Assembly: GCA_022113835.1 (NCBI GenBank)
Contig: JAILWY010000006.1
Span: 9,408,501 to 9,472,500 of the forward strand
Reading direction: 5' to 3'
Source of the DNA: Atopsyche davidsoni
Lineage: Eukaryota > Arthropoda > Insecta > Trichoptera > Hydrobiosidae
DNA: 64,000 nucleotides
Below the pieces are notes generated by a model. The model had not been told where the DNA came from. It ran no database searches and saw only the letters and a list, made by a program, of their open reading frames with translations. Below, piece by piece: positions 1 through 11,039 of this stretch (the stretch's first letter is position 1; every line of letters begins with the position of its first letter). A program made the translations under genes and the position numbers.

Positions 1-594
1 ATGAAACTGGCATCATGAGAATTCTTTGAATGCTGTATTAGGAGTGGAATATTTTAACGTTAACATACAATTCAAAATATTGCTAAAAATGGTATGCAAA
101 AATATGTTATTAAGCACATTAAGTTCATATTCGAAACCACATCGTGGTATAGTGTTTAGCACGCACGCTTTCCGATCATAGTCTTGGGTTTGAATCCGGT
201 AATACCTACAATTTTGATACACTATAATTAAGGATGAACATAGTTATCCTATACGATTTTAATGTATATGTACAGCGGTATAAGCATAGTTATAGATTTT
301 GAACCAAATATTGTTTGTGAACCAAAAAAACAGTAACTTTTATAATGTAAAATAATATAAAAAAAGAATTTGCATTCATAGTTGATCGAGTATCAACTCT
401 CAAAATATTTGAAAAATGTAAAACTTATAATAATTATGAATCACCTGTATATCAAAAGTCTAGAATTTAGATGGATTTGTTACCAAAAAGGCTGCTTTGA
501 ATATTTTACCAAAAATCAGAGCATCCGAAAGCCATAAATAAGATTCTTGTATGCGTTTCATAAACTATTCGTGGGGGCGCACAAATATTTACAG
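1..594. other. AT-rich stretch, nothing recognised
   Basis: Low-complexity A/T-rich sequence with scattered homopolymers. No splice-flanked frame, repeat or protein match was seen on either strand. Confidence 0.6.
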
Positions 595-775
595 AGGTCT
601 CGCAAGGGGTCACGTTTGGTATTATGTTAGGGGAGGTTAGTTTGAACTCTGGAGCCTTCGCCCCTCCGCGGGCCGTATTCCCAATCTCCCCGAAGGCTTC
701 TTTTGCATGGCAAATTATTCAAGCTCAAAAAATAGACACACCCTTTGACCTTCGATGCCCTGCGGGTCTTTGAGA
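595..775. other. GC-rich patch of unknown nature
   Basis: A compact block with much higher GC than its surroundings, including runs such as CCTCCGCGGGCC. An open frame on the + strand starts at 755 but soon runs into AT-rich sequence and looks like nothing known. It could be a fragment of an old repeat or an unannotated exon. Function unknown. Confidence 0.35.
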
Positions 776-1342
776 TTAGAAAAAGAAGCCTTAAATACAC
801 TGTGTCTCAAAAGTCATGGTATCATCAAAGAAAGTGATCGGGTCGAACTTATTTTTTTTATAAACGAAAAATATCATTTTTTTGTTGTAAGGGGTTTAGA
901 GAGCTTCTTTATAAAAGCGAGAAGCTATTCGCATTTTTCGCTCAAAATTGTCGTGGATTATTTCTGTGTTTTGGTTTTACATTTTCTGTGTGACAATAAA
1001 ACTAATGTATTCCTGACCGATCAGGAAAATTCCTAAATTTACAATAAAATACAAGTTTCTATGATACTTTCGCCCACTTGCAGACGCGATGTATTTCAAA
1101 CGATTTTGATGTATGGATAATTTCTATGCAGATAGGTATGAAATATCTGTTATTGTTGGTTGTAAAAATGTAAGTATGTCGAATTTGCTTTAATCGACGC
1201 TTACCTAAAAAAAACTGATTGGTTATTCAAATAATATTCAAGCTTTGCTCTAAATAGTTTTAACAATGGGTATGTGTACACACGGCATCATGGCGAAAAA
1301 TAGCACGTTGGATCATGGTGTTGCATTGAAATATTTATCCTC
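776..1342. other. AT-rich spacer, nothing recognised
   Basis: No feature supported. The + strand frame at 755-1036 has no family resemblance or splice context and is treated as chance. Confidence 0.5.
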
Positions 1343-1346
1343 TTAA
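1343..1346. repeat. TTAA target-site duplication, left
   Basis: TTAA directly abuts the left terminal inverted repeat and is matched by TTAA at 3131-3134. This is characteristic of piggyBac insertion. Confidence 0.9.
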
Positions 1347-1359
1347 CCCTTAACTGCAT
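1347..1359 (+). repeat. piggyBac left terminal inverted repeat
   Basis: CCCTTAACTGCAT, a perfect reverse complement of 3118-3130. Just inside is a short palindromic arrangement ACGGT...ACCGT (about 1371-1385) that may be a subterminal transposase-binding feature. That role is inference. Confidence 0.9.
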
Positions 1360-1842
1360 CTCACAACAGAACGGTCACAAACCGTAAAACCTTTTTTTAA
1401 AGCCCCATAAAAACTCATGATATCAACCATTTAATTTTTTAACCATTAATTTGTACCTGTCGAAGTAATTTAGTTGAACTTTTTTCCACTAACAGCACTA
1501 GAATAGACACAATCCATATTACAAGAAGCCATTTGCCAATTTTTGGCGGTTGAGTGAAAACGCGATTTATAAACTAGTGATACACATTATTGGAGATCTT
1601 TTTTCTACTTGAAAAAAATATTTGAACATTTCAAAGTAAGTTATTTTCATAATCCATTATTACTATTTAGTTTTTTTTTTGTATTTTATGAGATATGGTT
1701 ATTTTTCTTTATGTAACAAATTGGTCACGTTATGTTTGTGTGGTACCTAATATATTATTTACAAAGCGTGACTGAATTACTACTTTTGACAATTTATACG
1801 TTCCATTGAAATTGTTTTATATTTTTATCGTATATTTTTCGA

Positions 1843-2740
1843 ATGAATAAAAAAAATCAACGATTTTCCGAGAAGGAAATATTGGAAATCATGGAAAATT
1901 GGGATGATAGTGACTAAAATTTTGATGATGAAGAGGGTTCTATCATTCAAAGCTCTAAACCTTAACCAGAACTTGAACCAAAACCTGAACCAGCATTGAA
2001 ATTTCATTCTAAAGAGATAAGTAACAACAGGATTTTATGGGCAAAAAAGAATATAAAATTTGATGAAGATTCGATGAATTTCAAAGGATCTTCAAAGTTG
2101 GCAGATGAAATAATCAAAACGACGGCTCCATTGGATTTCTTCTAGTATTTTATCGATGAAGATCTCATTTCCTTTATATGCGAAAAAACTAATTTATATG
2201 GAACATTAACAAACAAAACGAATACTTATATCAGAAAATTCCTGGGAATTTTGCAATACATGGCGGTGGTACCATTGCCTTATACGAGATCATACTGGCG
2301 GCCTGATATCGGTGTAGAAAACATAATCTCGGCCATGTCTATTAACAAATTTGAATTAATAAAATCAACTATCCATTTCAATGATAATTTTGCTATTGTT
2401 GATAAAGATCATGATAAATACGACAAATTACACAAAATTAGACCTATAATCGAGACCTATAAATTTTCAAACATTCCCAAAGAACCAAATTTATTAGTTG
2501 ACAAACAAATATGTGCCACCGCCCCTTCACATCAGGACTGATGAGTTCGCTTATTGGCCAATACATGAGATCAGACAGAGGTGCAAATATCCAAAGTGCA
2601 CCGGTGTATCTCGTATTAAGTGCAGTTATGGTAGAGCAGAGAGCACCTCTGACAAATAAGAATAACTGCTTCATATAAGTCATCCTTGCACTGTATGTCC
2701 TTTTTTGCATTCTAAACAATTGACTACCACTTTATCTTAA
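1843..2740 (+). pseudogene. piggyBac transposase relic: N-terminal part and Cys-rich C terminus, catalytic core deleted
   Basis: Reading from the ATG at 1843 gives an acidic N-terminal region interrupted by three in-frame stops (1915-1917 TAA, 1963-1965 TAA, 2143-2145 TAG). Each could come from a glutamine codon by one C-to-T change. The frame then continues openly to 2541 through the start of the DDE_Tnp_1_7 domain, recognisable by RSYWRPDIG, IMS-like AMSINKFE, HFNDN, DKLHKIRPII and LLVDKQIC (family form VDEQ). Directly after this the sequence jumps, in another frame, to the family's C-terminal cysteine-rich domain: RCKYPKC, RIKCSY, then NNCFI and SHPCTVCPFLHSK after two more frame changes, ending at the TAA 2738-2740. 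The segment with the catalytic aspartates is absent. It cannot make active enzyme. Confidence 0.92.
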
Positions 2741-3117
2741 TTTTTTATTCCTAAATTTAATTTCATTTTTCTCTATTTTTATCGAGAGTACCCCTTTTAG
2801 GAGGTTTTCAAATAAATCAATTAATGAATTATTTTTGTGAATTTGTAAGTAATTTTTGCCACTGATACAATAAAGATCTATTTAAGACCTACCACTCTTT
2901 TATTTCGTTTATAAAAAATTCTTTCCTTAGTCAATTGCTACGTTGTATTTCTAAAAGGAATGTATATACCACTACATAATGTGACCAATATGTAGCACTC
3001 TGTTTTTTTCTTATAAAACATATGAAAAATAAACAAAATATTTTTTTAATTATTTTTCCCTGAAATAACACATCATTTCCAAACTCTACGATTTTTTTCA
3101 CGGAAAAATAAAAAATC

Positions 3118-3130
3118 ATGCAGTTAAGGG
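3118..3130 (-). repeat. piggyBac right terminal inverted repeat
   Basis: ATGCAGTTAAGGG, the perfect complement of the left end, followed immediately by TTAA at 3131-3134. Confidence 0.9.
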
Positions 3131-3134
3131 TTAA
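3131..3134. repeat. TTAA target-site duplication, right
   Basis: TTAA follows the right inverted repeat and duplicates 1343-1346. Confidence 0.9.
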
Positions 3135-5199
3135 TGTAAGCATAATTTAATAAATATTTTATTGTTCGAACCAGTCAACATTTTTTGGGGTTAGTAAATA
3201 AATAAAAAGTTGCTTAAATATTAAATGTCTTAAAATTTTATTGGGAATTAAACTTATTCATACTAGGCTAGAATTAAAAAATCTTTCTTTTGTGCTGTAG
3301 AAGGCTCTTCTTTTGTAACAAAACTGTCGCAGTTATTTTTTTCACAATTTGTTTTCCACGCAGTAAACTGGATTATCCGAACTTTTGAACTTATTTTTTC
3401 AGCGAATTATTCACTGTAGGAATAGTTTCAGATATTGTGTTTGAATACTCGAGTATAAGTTTTGACAGCCTGTTTTTTTGCTGTATATTTAAGAAGTAAT
3501 ATATTCTTTTTAAATTAAATTTCGACTATAATATTTAAAAAATCTGTTGTCTTATTTACGAAAATACAATTGGTTTTAACTTCTACACAAATATCGTTTT
3601 CAGCGGTAGGCCAAAAGTTAATTTTAAAGTATTCGATCCTATAGAAATTTTTCCGAAAACCGTTTTAAAATTTGTCTTATTATTTTTCTTTTGTCTATTA
3701 AGTCATAAAAAACATAACATAAATGTCTCTTGGGTACACTGAATAATAAAGTATTTCTAGATTCCAAGTTACTATAGGCACCGTGAATGAAGTTTGAAAC
3801 GAAATTATTTGATGTGGTGGGCCTAAATAGGATATCCTTGCCCCAGGAGAGATCCTGACTTAGGTGCAATTTATTTCTACAGTTGAAACAATTGTTTTTT
3901 TTTGTTATTTCACCCCTAGGTAGTAAAAACGGTATCTTTACTATTCTAGCTGTCTCAGAAGATATAGTTCTTCTGTAATAAAATTTTATGCTGTAAGCAA
4001 GCCCACTTAATATTAAATATTAGTGAAAAAACTATTTTTCAATATATTTAGAATTTACATATAAATTGTTTTAGTATGAATATAATCTGTGATTAATCAT
4101 TTTAAATTTAAATACTATAAAAATATGTTAATTTTTTAAATAAATTAAATAAAATTCTTCCCATGAAAACAATTTATCATTCTAACCATCGTTCGCTATT
4201 TTTATATCGGTGGATCTTTTCAGCTTTGAGTGGTTATCGCTTTACGCCATTTTGCATTAAAGCCTCCCACGATTAAAAACACAAACACAAATTTAAACGA
4301 GACTGCTGTGCAGTGCTTTATTTAATTTTAATAATAAATATTAAACAACAACAAAAATTCAAATTCCTAGACGGCCTCAAGTTGAAAACTGATTCGTGGC
4401 CGATTCTACGTAAGCTTGAAAAGGTGCGCTGAAAACCGAGTATTTATATATTATATAGTTTTAAATGTGCGAATTGATTGAATGCTATACATTAAAACAC
4501 TTTATTCAACAAGTATCAATAAGCTATGCGCGTATCGTGTGACTAATAAATCAAAAAATTAAAGCCAGTTTAGCGACATTCAAATATTGCACCTTGGAGT
4601 GATTGAGCATTTCTGATTTGACTTCCATACATTCTCTCCGGGACTCGATTTTGAATCTAAAACAATAAATAGTGTTGCCACTCGCAGCGGCGGTTAATTG
4701 CCTTTTCCCATTTGGGAAGACATTTATTGCTACTGGCAAACTCGGAATAAGTTATAGCCATTTTTGCGTTCGGCTACCTTAATTTGTTTTCTTGCCTTTG
4801 ATTTACAAAACAAACCATACAGTCTAGACCAGACTATTAAATAAATAACTGTTAAAGTGTATTTTATTGCTGGTAATTTAATAGCTGTATTTTATTTAAA
4901 TTATGATTTATTGATACGGCATAAATCATGTATATATATTTATTTATTATATACGTATTTAAAAATTATCAATAAGTTAAAACTCCCTACCGATAAATGC
5001 GATAGGCCCAATGGTTTGAACATAAAAAAAATGCAACAAAAACACATTTTAAAAAACGCGATTAGCCAAACGGCTAGGAGATTACACACATTTTTAAAAA
5101 AATGTAATAAATCATTAATATTTTTATGAAGCGAGAAACATATTTGAAAAGAACAGCAACAAAGGTTGCGCGATGGAGAACGTTTATCCAAACCCATAA
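3135..5199. other. AT-rich spacer, no gene recognised
   Basis: About 2 kb without a recognisable family or consistent splice structure. A moderately complex stretch near 4560-4760 carries a 62-codon minus-strand frame. It has no matching domain or splice sites, so I do not call it. Confidence 0.5.
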
Positions 5200-5346
5200 A
5201 TCTCGTTGCGGCAACACAAGGACTGGCTTAGCAAAGAGCGTAGGATCCCTCCGGGTCGCCCTCAATTAGTACCCCGCGGCTCGGGGCTTGCCCTGGCAAC
5301 GCAAGCCGGAGGGCTCGCAGGCTGTGGGAAGGTCGGGGGCGGACAG
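5200..5346 (+). other. CpG-containing GC-rich block ending at a splice donor; possible untranslated first exon
   Basis: This block is GC-rich against an AT-rich background (for example CCCCGCGGCTCGGGGC) and ends at ACAG|GTGAGA (donor at 5347), a good 5' splice site. Such blocks can be first exons or promoters in AT-rich insect genomes. The + strand recursive splice-site candidate lies 776 bp downstream. No TATA box or coding frame supports it, and a repeat fragment is an equal alternative. Confidence 0.3.
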
Positions 5347-5476
5347 GTGAGAGAGGGCGCAGGTACTGCGAGGCTTTTGCATGCTGAAATCTCAGTCAGA
5401 TTTTTAATATTTTCAGACATGATGTAAGCTTGCATTTGACGGTGCATAACATTTTACCAATTACCAATGAATATAA

Positions 5477-5763
5477 TTTAATATTTTATAATAAAATACC
5501 TGAGCGATTTTCAACATGCTCGTTTTTATTTGCGACCGGTTTCGCCAACCTTTCACGTTGGCGAAAAATTTGCAATTATATAGAATCTTCCACTTGTCAG
5601 GTACTCGTACATTAAAATCACAATCATTGTTTACCTAATTCCTTATTATTATATAAAATCTCACTCTGTTTTATAATGCCAACGTGAAAGGTTGGCGAAA
5701 CCGGCCACAAATAAAAACGAACATGTGGAAAATCACTCAAGTATTTTATTCTAAAATATTAAA
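5477..5763. mobile_element. Foldback (inverted-repeat) element, copy 1
   Basis: Two arms of 86 bp, 5477-5562 and 5678-5763, are reverse complements at about 79 of 86 positions, around a unique centre of about 115 bp. The arms share the core CGGTTTCGCCAACCTTTC and a segment ending in CACTCAAGTATTTT. Related copies occur at 19580-19735, 39215-39330, 45555-45675 and probably 53590-53720. This makes it a dispersed family of foldback or MITE type. No coding sequence or clear target-site duplication is visible. Confidence 0.8.
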
Positions 5764-6090
5764 ATGGAATTCCACCATGTACTCTCTGTCAAAGATATTG
5801 ATTATACTTTACTTATTTATTTAGTGTTTATGTGAGTTTGAGTTCTCGTTTATCCATGCAACCATGCACTTGTGTCAAACATTAAATATTATATTTTAAA
5901 AAAAAATTGTACATACATTTTGCGAATTTGACGAATGCATGCCACCAGTATTGAATTATTATTTAACTTGTACATAGTTCTTTTTATATTGAACTATGTA
6001 CAATTATCCAGAGATCATTATTTAAGAGCCTGGATTAATTTTGTATTAACGGATTGATCGGCTATCATAATGTTTACGAATTAATATATA
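5764..6090. other. AT-rich spacer; starts with the downstream flank shared by the foldback family
   Basis: The first about 40 bp (GGAATTCCACC...GTACTCTCTGTC) is also present beside the copy at 45555, so the repeat unit extends past the inverted arm. Nothing else recognised. Confidence 0.5.
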
Positions 6091-6092
6091 AT

Positions 6093-6180
6093 TTATTTAT
6101 TTTTATTCACTCTTTGTTACAGGTAAGAACAATGGATACAGATTTATTAACGTTAGAGCAAACCGAGTAAACGAGTAAGT
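6093..6180 (+). promoter_or_regulatory. Candidate recursive (ratchet) splice site with downstream donor
   Basis: A pyrimidine-rich tract (TTTTTATTCACTCTTTGTTACAG) runs straight into GTAAGA, giving a 3' splice site immediately followed by a 5' splice site at 6122|6123. This is the layout of a zero-length recursive splice site. A second strong donor, GTAAGT, lies at 6175-6180. It would define a 52-nt RS-exon (6123-6174), as the exon-definition model of recursive splicing expects. It would act on a long + strand intron, possibly the 5' intron of the secreted-protein gene at 26 kb. Chance occurrence cannot be excluded. Confidence 0.5.
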
Positions 6181-6334
6181 TTATTTTTTTAATTATATTT
6201 GTTTGCAACGCAAAGTTTTGCCATCGCAAATATTTGCTTAGATGCTTTACATTCAAATGGTATAAATTAATTATTTAGAAGACTAGATAGATCTGCTGAG
6301 CATTTTTATACATCGATTTAAATTCTCACTTATA

Positions 6335-6415
6335 AAGCTGTATTAGTTCAATTGGGTAGAAAAGCAAGTCCCGATAACCACGGAGGTGTGGGTTCGAATC
6401 TTAGAAATGCCAAAA
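6335..6415 (+). repeat. tRNA-derived SINE head (Pol III A and B boxes)
   Basis: TTAGTTCAATTGGGTAGA fits the tRNA A-box/D-arm pattern. About 45 nt later, GGGTTCGAATC is a B-box/T-loop core. The middle can fold as a CCG/CGG anticodon-type stem with AAC in the loop (valine-like). The acceptor stem is poor and the copy runs into unrelated AT-rich sequence, so this is a SINE head or tRNA pseudogene rather than a working tRNA. The possible SINE body may reach about 6560. Confidence 0.55.
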
Positions 6416-6559
6416 AATATTTGAGGATTTTTTTATCATTATTCTTCTCCATGTGTCTCTCCTCACAAGAGGTTGGTGACCATTCTGCACATAATATGTT
6501 TGCCCTCAGTCAGTCTTACTTATTCGGATGGAATACTTTGCGCTTATTTTCATCCTCAT

Positions 6560-7379
6560 AATATTGTATTAAAATGTTTACAACATTTTAACTGACTGTT
6601 TTTTCTACTTTAATATTTAAATAGGTTCCTAGAGATTAATGTTTTCAAGCTAATCATAATCCAGAATATGCTAACACACATTATTAACGAGCGTTTTAAA
6701 TGAAAACAAAATAACATTAAAAATTTAAACAGTTTTAAAAATTCCATTATTTTGTTAACTCACAACAAAAACTGTACTTTAGTTATTAATAAAGTAGGCA
6801 AAATTTAGTTCATGTCTAAAATAAAAAATGCTGCAAAATTTTATAGTAATTTTCTCTTCATTCTTAGCTTTAGAAAGTATCATGTATATTTTTAAAATCG
6901 GTAGTGTGGTTTATTATTTATTCAAATAATTGATATGACGACGGTACTTAATAAGATAAAAAAATATGATACTAAGAGTCGATTCACACAAACCCAAATA
7001 TTCAGTAATGGATTTTGCTGAAAGTAAAAATTACCAATCAGACGCTGATTATTAAACTTCTTTTGTGTCTTGTATAGACAGCGATAAAAAATACCCACAA
7101 AGGACAGGAAATGTACAAAATATAATATATATTCATATGTAAATTTACAGCATACCCTTTGAATACGTTAGCATATAAATCTAGTATCAAAAATTGATAA
7201 ATCAAAGTAAAGTAACACACATTCGGCAGCGCGAGATCGTGACGTCTAAATATTACACGTCGACGAATTCTGTGAAATATCGACTTGACGAATAATTCCA
7301 CAATGAAGATCCTAGGAAATGTGTCTAGAGTCACCATTTGTTCGTCATTCGACGTTAATTTATCAAATAAATAAGACTT
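6560..7379. other. AT-rich spacer, nothing recognised
   Basis: No protein, repeat or splice structure recognised. Part of a 178-codon minus-strand frame (7038-7574) lies here. It is long for this base composition but matches no family I know. Confidence 0.4.
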
Positions 7380-7510
7380 ATCCGACCGCAGACGACGGCT
7401 GGACTTGAGAGCACCTCGCGGGGACGTTTGGGTGGGAAGTGAGTGAGAAGTTTTTTTCAAAAGCTGTCTACACCCGTCGCGACAACCGACCAAAAATACA
7501 CTGGACGTTT
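7380..7510. repeat. Mixed-composition block with a dispersed motif (copy 1)
   Basis: A less AT-rich block contains GCTGTCTACACCCGTCGCGA at 7463 followed by AACCGACCAAAAAT. Similar strings occur at 21135 and 56142. It probably belongs to the end of a short DNA transposon family, but no termini can be fixed here. Confidence 0.4.
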
Positions 7511-7699
7511 TCTTTACAATATTGTCGATAAGACAATGCAAAAAAAAAAGCCGATGGTCCCTTTCTCTATACAATTAGTCAGTGGGTTGTCAGCTGTGTT
7601 AAGGTATATAAAGGTTAACTACGAAACTTCTGATAAATTTAATTGTCTGTAAACAAATATGAATAGCTTAATTGATATAATCGAGAAGTGTTTCCGGTG

Positions 7700-10066
7700 G
7701 ATTTGCAATAATTGTAAAATTTAAATGAATATATCATACTTATAAAAAATCCGGTAGACATCGCGAATCTCTATTTTAGATTTGTGGTTATTCTGAGTGT
7801 TGGAATGCCGTTGTTGTGTTCTGTTCCTAGAAGTCTCGCCTTACATTTATTTTTAGATATTTTCGGACTTTTGCCTGCTTTGATATGATTTAAGACAGCC
7901 GGTTATCTTTATTTTTTAAAATCAACCATATGGTCGGTCTGACTTTTAAATTTAATGTGTTGATATATTTACAGTAGAAATAATACATTAAGAAGTTAAA
8001 ATTCTCCACAAAGAAGAAAGATTCTGATTTATATTGCGTATGATCGTATAGTTAATATGATTTTGACGAATTATAATTATCCATCTTGATACTTTGATCT
8101 TGTATTAGATGCAGGTCTTTCCCTCTTGTTATTCGTTTACAAAGAGTACAAATAGAGAAAATAACATTTCTTTGTGTCCAATATTTAGATTTAAAGTAAT
8201 TACAGATATTCATGTAAATACTTTTTCACAAAGTCGTTCGCCTTTAACAGTTTTTATATACGTAGTACATTTATTCTCAAAGGAGTCGGACATCTATTTT
8301 TTTATTTAGATTATACATAGCTTATCATTTTATATGAATAAGAAGCTTTGAAATAATCCAATACACTATATGTATAAATTTGGCAAGCCTTATGACTCTA
8401 TATTCGCCTGAGCAGATTCTGGGTGGTCAGATAGTACTACAATATTTATCTTACTGAAATTCATTTAATGTAATCAACACATTAACTTTCTCAATGCTGA
8501 ATTTATAATATTCAAAGCACTTCCTTTAAAACCCTATTAACGAATTCTTCAAAAAAAAAAAATTGTATACCAGAATTATGAATCTATTTTGAAACCAGCG
8601 ATTCAATTGATTGCAAAGTGGTTGTCTATTCTTCGTTTACGGTCGCAATCATGCAAGTTTATAATAAATAATTCCAATTAACTTTGTAATTAGTTACGGA
8701 TACGTTTTTATTATGACCGTTGCTGGTTTTTTTTTACTCTTGATGGATTAGCATAAATATATTTTTTACAATTTACATAAGCAGGCGCCACGTATTTAAC
8801 ATACGTACAAAAAAAGCTTCGATTAATATTCATTAGATAATTTCAATCAGCCTTTAAGTCAATCGCTTAAAAGAATTAATCCTGAAGAATTTGTATACGT
8901 TAACTTCAAAAAGAATTACGGATTACCTGTTTAAGTATGTGACATACATTCCTACGTGTTTAGTCTAACAATGTTGCAAGAGGTTTCTGAACGCATTCCT
9001 TAGAAAATATTTAGAAATGAAGATACAAAGAAAAGAATACGTTAATGTAGTAACCAAATAGTTAAGCAGTATAGTTAGTCGGAAGTCTGACTTAATCTTC
9101 AAAAAAATATTCTCTTAAATATTTTTTTATATACCATAGAATAAATCCCAGAGACGTATCAAGTCAGACACATTTGAAATTGTCTCTGTATATTTCCAAA
9201 TCCTGTCTTTCTATTCTTGTTGCATGGTTTAAGACTTCATGTTTTCTAATATTGGCTATTCGTAGAATCAAGCTAAAAAATACGGACTCGTCATTTGTTA
9301 TTCTAAAAAGCACTTAAACTTTCCTTGATTTTAAAATATCAAGTGCTTAATTTATTTACCATTAAACAACAAAAAATAAAGAATGCTACGCAGTCATCGC
9401 ATACAACCAAGTACTTATTCTTGTTAAACAAGTATTGAATTTTAAACTACATATAAAAATATATTAACAAAATCATACATTGAAGGTTTTTTTATATTGG
9501 ACGGTAAGTGATAAATTCCTTTAGGTGACTAACATAAGTCTATGTAGGATCGTAGGCAGTATTTACAATTCTTAACAGTCTGAAAATGGACAGATGAAAT
9601 CTTGTTTAATTTAATTATGTATATTAATGCAAATTTTCTTGAAAGGACTCGCGGTTGAATGACATTGTTTGCTCAAGAGATGCTTTTATATCGTTTGGAT
9701 ATAACTCTTTGGAATTTTTTATAGTAAGTTTAAACATTAATTTAAATTTTAAGTCATTAACGAGTGTGCAAAGTAGGAGAGGAAATAAATTAAAAATTTA
9801 AATATTTTAATAATTTAGACAAAATCTAAAAATTACTTTGTATATTTCAACTAATTAGACGTTTCAATGCCACATTATAGTCTGTGAAAACAGAACAAGT
9901 TTCTCATTTAAATGTGAATTGGGAGCATTTGTATTTATACAACTTAGAACTATAAAATATACATATTTTAATAAAAATCATTAGTATCAAAAGGTTTAAA
10001 ATTGCTGAAATTTTCTCTGTGACACTTAAAGTTATTTTGCCTTTTAAAGTTTTAATAAAATAAATT
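7700..10066. other. Long AT-rich stretch, nothing recognised
   Basis: About 2.4 kb with only short chance frames. No splice-flanked exon, tRNA, satellite or transposon end was identified. Confidence 0.55.
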
Positions 10067-10500
10067 GTTTATTTCACTTGTAGCGAGAGCTCTTTCGCCG
10101 AACACGGCATCTTTAAAACTGAGTCTATACAGAAAAAAGCGAGCTTATACATAACAAATTCAATAGAAATACATGAATCGTAGATTTTACTACATTACAA
10201 ATTTATGTGGAAAAGTTGCTTCTATTGAGTGCTGTGAAACCCCATTAAAATGATATTAACAGCAATAATTTTAATACTAAGTACTTAAATAAACTAGTTT
10301 GTGATGATTCCTGGCTGTCCTGGCTGTCATCTGAAAGCAATCAGTTTGAGTGCAGAATCACAGTGTATTTTTAAAAATATTAAGAAGGGGAGAATTATGG
10401 TTATTTAGTTGTTCGTTGGTCAGAGGGAATTCTAAATTTTGGTGCTTAATTTAAAGATACCGTGTTCGGCGAAAGAGCTCTCGCTACAAGTGAAATAAAC
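10067..10500. mobile_element. Foldback/MITE-type element with 50-bp near-perfect inverted arms
   Basis: The arms 10067-10116 and 10451-10500 are reverse complements at 49 of 50 positions. They share the core GTAGCGAGAGCTCTTTCGCC. The 334-bp centre has no coding potential. Near-identical arms suggest a recent insertion or conversion between arms. No target-site duplication could be found, so the superfamily is unclear. This family is distinct from the foldback at 5477. Confidence 0.85.
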
Positions 10501-10828
10501 GTAGTCTCCAAAACCACTTGGTTTTATTTTATTATAATAAAATGGAGTATTACCAAATAAATACCAGTTCCATTAATTTTAAAGTTATGTTCAAACTTTG
10601 CTTCGCAAGATTAACGAATTTGCAAAATAAAAAAATGCCAAACAATTCATCGCTCTTTGCGTTTACTTATCATTTATTACGCTCTCAAAGCACGAAGAGA
10701 ATGAGACGGATCAACAATCATAAATTCTTACCCAACGTTGATGTCGGACCGACTAATCGCGTGCGATAGAAAGCAGAATTCTTTCGAGATAATAGTGTCC
10801 TTATTGCTAACGAAGAGCGACAGTGATA

Positions 10829-10877
10829 AGTGCTGAAGTGCTGAAGTGCTGAACCGCCGAGGTGCTGAACCGCCGAG
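10829..10877. repeat. Short tandem repeat in a GC-rich patch
   Basis: AGTGCTGA occurs three times in a row (10829-10852). It continues as two copies of the 16-mer GTGCTGAACCGCCGAG (10846-10877). The surrounding 10810-10965 is GC-rich. No gene recognised. Confidence 0.75.
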
Positions 10878-11039
10878 GCCCGAGTAATTTGTGACTGTCA
10901 TTGGCAGGGACCCGCGCGCGTAGGAGGCCGGCCGCATTCCGCCCCGATCTGCGGACAATGGGAACAAGTGTTATGGAATAATTGACAAGTGTGCAAGGAA
11001 TAAAGAAAGCCTGAATCCAACAGCGAAACATAAATATAT

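Larger units (their letters stand above)
1347..3130 (+). mobile_element. piggyBac-like DNA transposon, internally deleted, both ends intact
   Basis: The element is bounded by perfect 13-bp terminal inverted repeats: CCCTTAACTGCAT at 1347-1359 and its exact complement at 3118-3130. A TTAA sits outside each end (1343-1346, 3131-3134), which is the target-site duplication of the piggyBac superfamily. Inside is a broken piggyBac-type transposase reading in the + direction. The element is about 1.8 kb, shorter than typical autonomous piggyBac elements of about 2.4 kb or more, because the catalytic part of the gene is missing. It is therefore non-autonomous, though its ends could in principle still be recognised in trans. 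Termini, duplication and residual coding region all agree, so classification is firm. Confidence 0.93.

Noticed and set aside
755..1036. 93-codon + strand frame
   Set aside because: It starts in a GC-rich patch and continues in AT-rich sequence. No domain, splice site or start context supports it.
2535..2560. CTGATGAG, a hammerhead ribozyme core word
   Set aside because: No matching GAAA core or flanking stems. The word lies in the deleted piggyBac gene.
7038..7574. 178-codon minus frame, the longest in the window
   Set aside because: No recognisable domain and no splice context. The residue mix looks like translated AT-rich DNA. I could not exclude a diverged gene, but nothing supports one.
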